Origin: an uncultured Eubacteriales bacterium
Lineage (GTDB): Bacteria; Bacillota_A; Clostridia; Christensenellales; Aristaeellaceae
DNA: 15,439 bases
Assembly: GCA_902795555.1 (NCBI GenBank)
Contig: CADBLV010000110.1
Coordinates: 1 to 15,439, forward strand
Reading direction: 5' to 3'
A model generated the notes under the pieces. It ran no database searches. It was not told the DNA's origin and was given only the letters and a program-made list of their open reading frames with translations. Shown piece after piece: positions 15,136 through 15,439 of this stretch; positions within the stretch are counted from its first letter, which is position 1; each line of letters begins with the position of its first letter. The translations under genes and the position numbers were made by a program.

Positions 15136-15439
15136 ATGGCCAACCAGAAAATCCGAATCAAGCTGAAGAGCTACGAGCACAAGTTGATCGACCAGAGCGC
15201 GGAGCGGATTGTGGAAACCGCGAAGCGGACCGGGGCTCGTGTCTCAGGCCCCATCCCGCTCCCCACGGAAAGGGAGATCGTCACCATCCTTCGGGCTGTG
15301 CATAAGTACAAGGACAGCCGCGAACAGTTCGAGCGCCGCACGCACAAGCGGTTGATCGACATCCTGAACCCCAATCCCAAGACGGTGGACGCCATGATGA
15401 AGCTTGATCTTCCTGCTGGTGTCGAAATCGAAATGAAAC
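15136..15439 (+). CDS. rpsJ: 30S ribosomal protein S10 (cut at window end)
   Basis: First gene of the S10 ribosomal protein operon. The 101 codons in the window begin [20 protein letters not shown] and run through [33 protein letters not shown] and [12 protein letters not shown], all hallmarks of S10, which binds the 30S head with S3, S9 and S14 and is also the NusE antitermination partner. Clostridial S10 normally has 102 or so residues, so only about one residue and the stop lie beyond the edge. The next codon begins with C, which fits the common terminal Leu. AGGAGG (15121-15126) is 9 bases upstream of the ATG. The other S10 operon genes would follow outside the window. Confidence 0.98.
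   Translation, partial: MANQKIRIKLKSYEHKLIDQSAERIVETAKRTGARVSGPIPLPTEREIVTILRAVHKYKDSREQFERRTHKRLIDILNPNPKTVDAMMKLDLPAGVEIEMK

Overview
The window looks like a Clostridia-type Bacillota chromosome. The ribosomal protein S10 at the right edge closely resembles clostridial S10, Shine-Dalgarno sequences are strong AGGAGG types, promoters are sigma-A-like, and terminators are classic hairpin plus T-run. All recognised genes are on the + strand. No tRNA, rRNA, CRISPR array, transposase or integrase is visible. The genus cannot be read from the sequence alone.

Layout. (1) 1-3036: a terminator of an upstream unit, then a compact A+T-richer operon of an N-acetyl-sugar amidotransferase (WbuX/WbpG/PseA type), a HisF homologue (WbuZ type) and a HisH glutaminase. 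These form the glycosyl-amidation module that turns an N-acetyl sugar into an acetamidino sugar for surface glycans. They are not histidine biosynthesis genes, since HisF position 130 is Gln instead of Asp. Two hairpin/T-run structures follow. (2) 3154-6371: a near-consensus promoter drives a GNAT-methyltransferase fusion, a stand-alone GNAT and a GNAT-HD hydrolase fusion. (3) 6392-9756: a G+C-richer pair of intracellular glycosidases, a GH51 alpha-L-arabinofuranosidase and a GH2 beta-glucuronidase-like enzyme, suited to breaking down imported arabinose- and glucuronate-bearing oligosaccharides. (4) 9757-13037: the C-terminal stump of a GNAT, then a low-molecular-weight phosphatase fused to a HAD phosphatase, a DUF3795-like Cys-rich protein, a P-loop kinase-like NTPase and a winged-helix/PD-(D/E)XK-like protein. 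(5) 13185-14723: a promoter, a double-XRE regulator with a Cys cluster, and a strong terminator. (6) 14724-15439: a strong promoter, a structured leader and rpsJ, the start of the S10 ribosomal operon, cut by the window edge.

How it fits together. Regions 2 and 4 are alike: short intergenic gaps, small enzymes with orphan substrates, and five GNAT-like segments, three of them whole and two of them stumps. The glycosidase pair lies exactly between a GNAT-HD gene and a GNAT stump. My reading, which is inference, is an accessory island of modifying enzymes that grew by gene capture and fusion, with a carbohydrate-use cassette inserted into it, placed just upstream of the conserved S10 operon. 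The least explained parts are the coupled DUF3795/P-loop/nuclease-like operon and the composite proteins.
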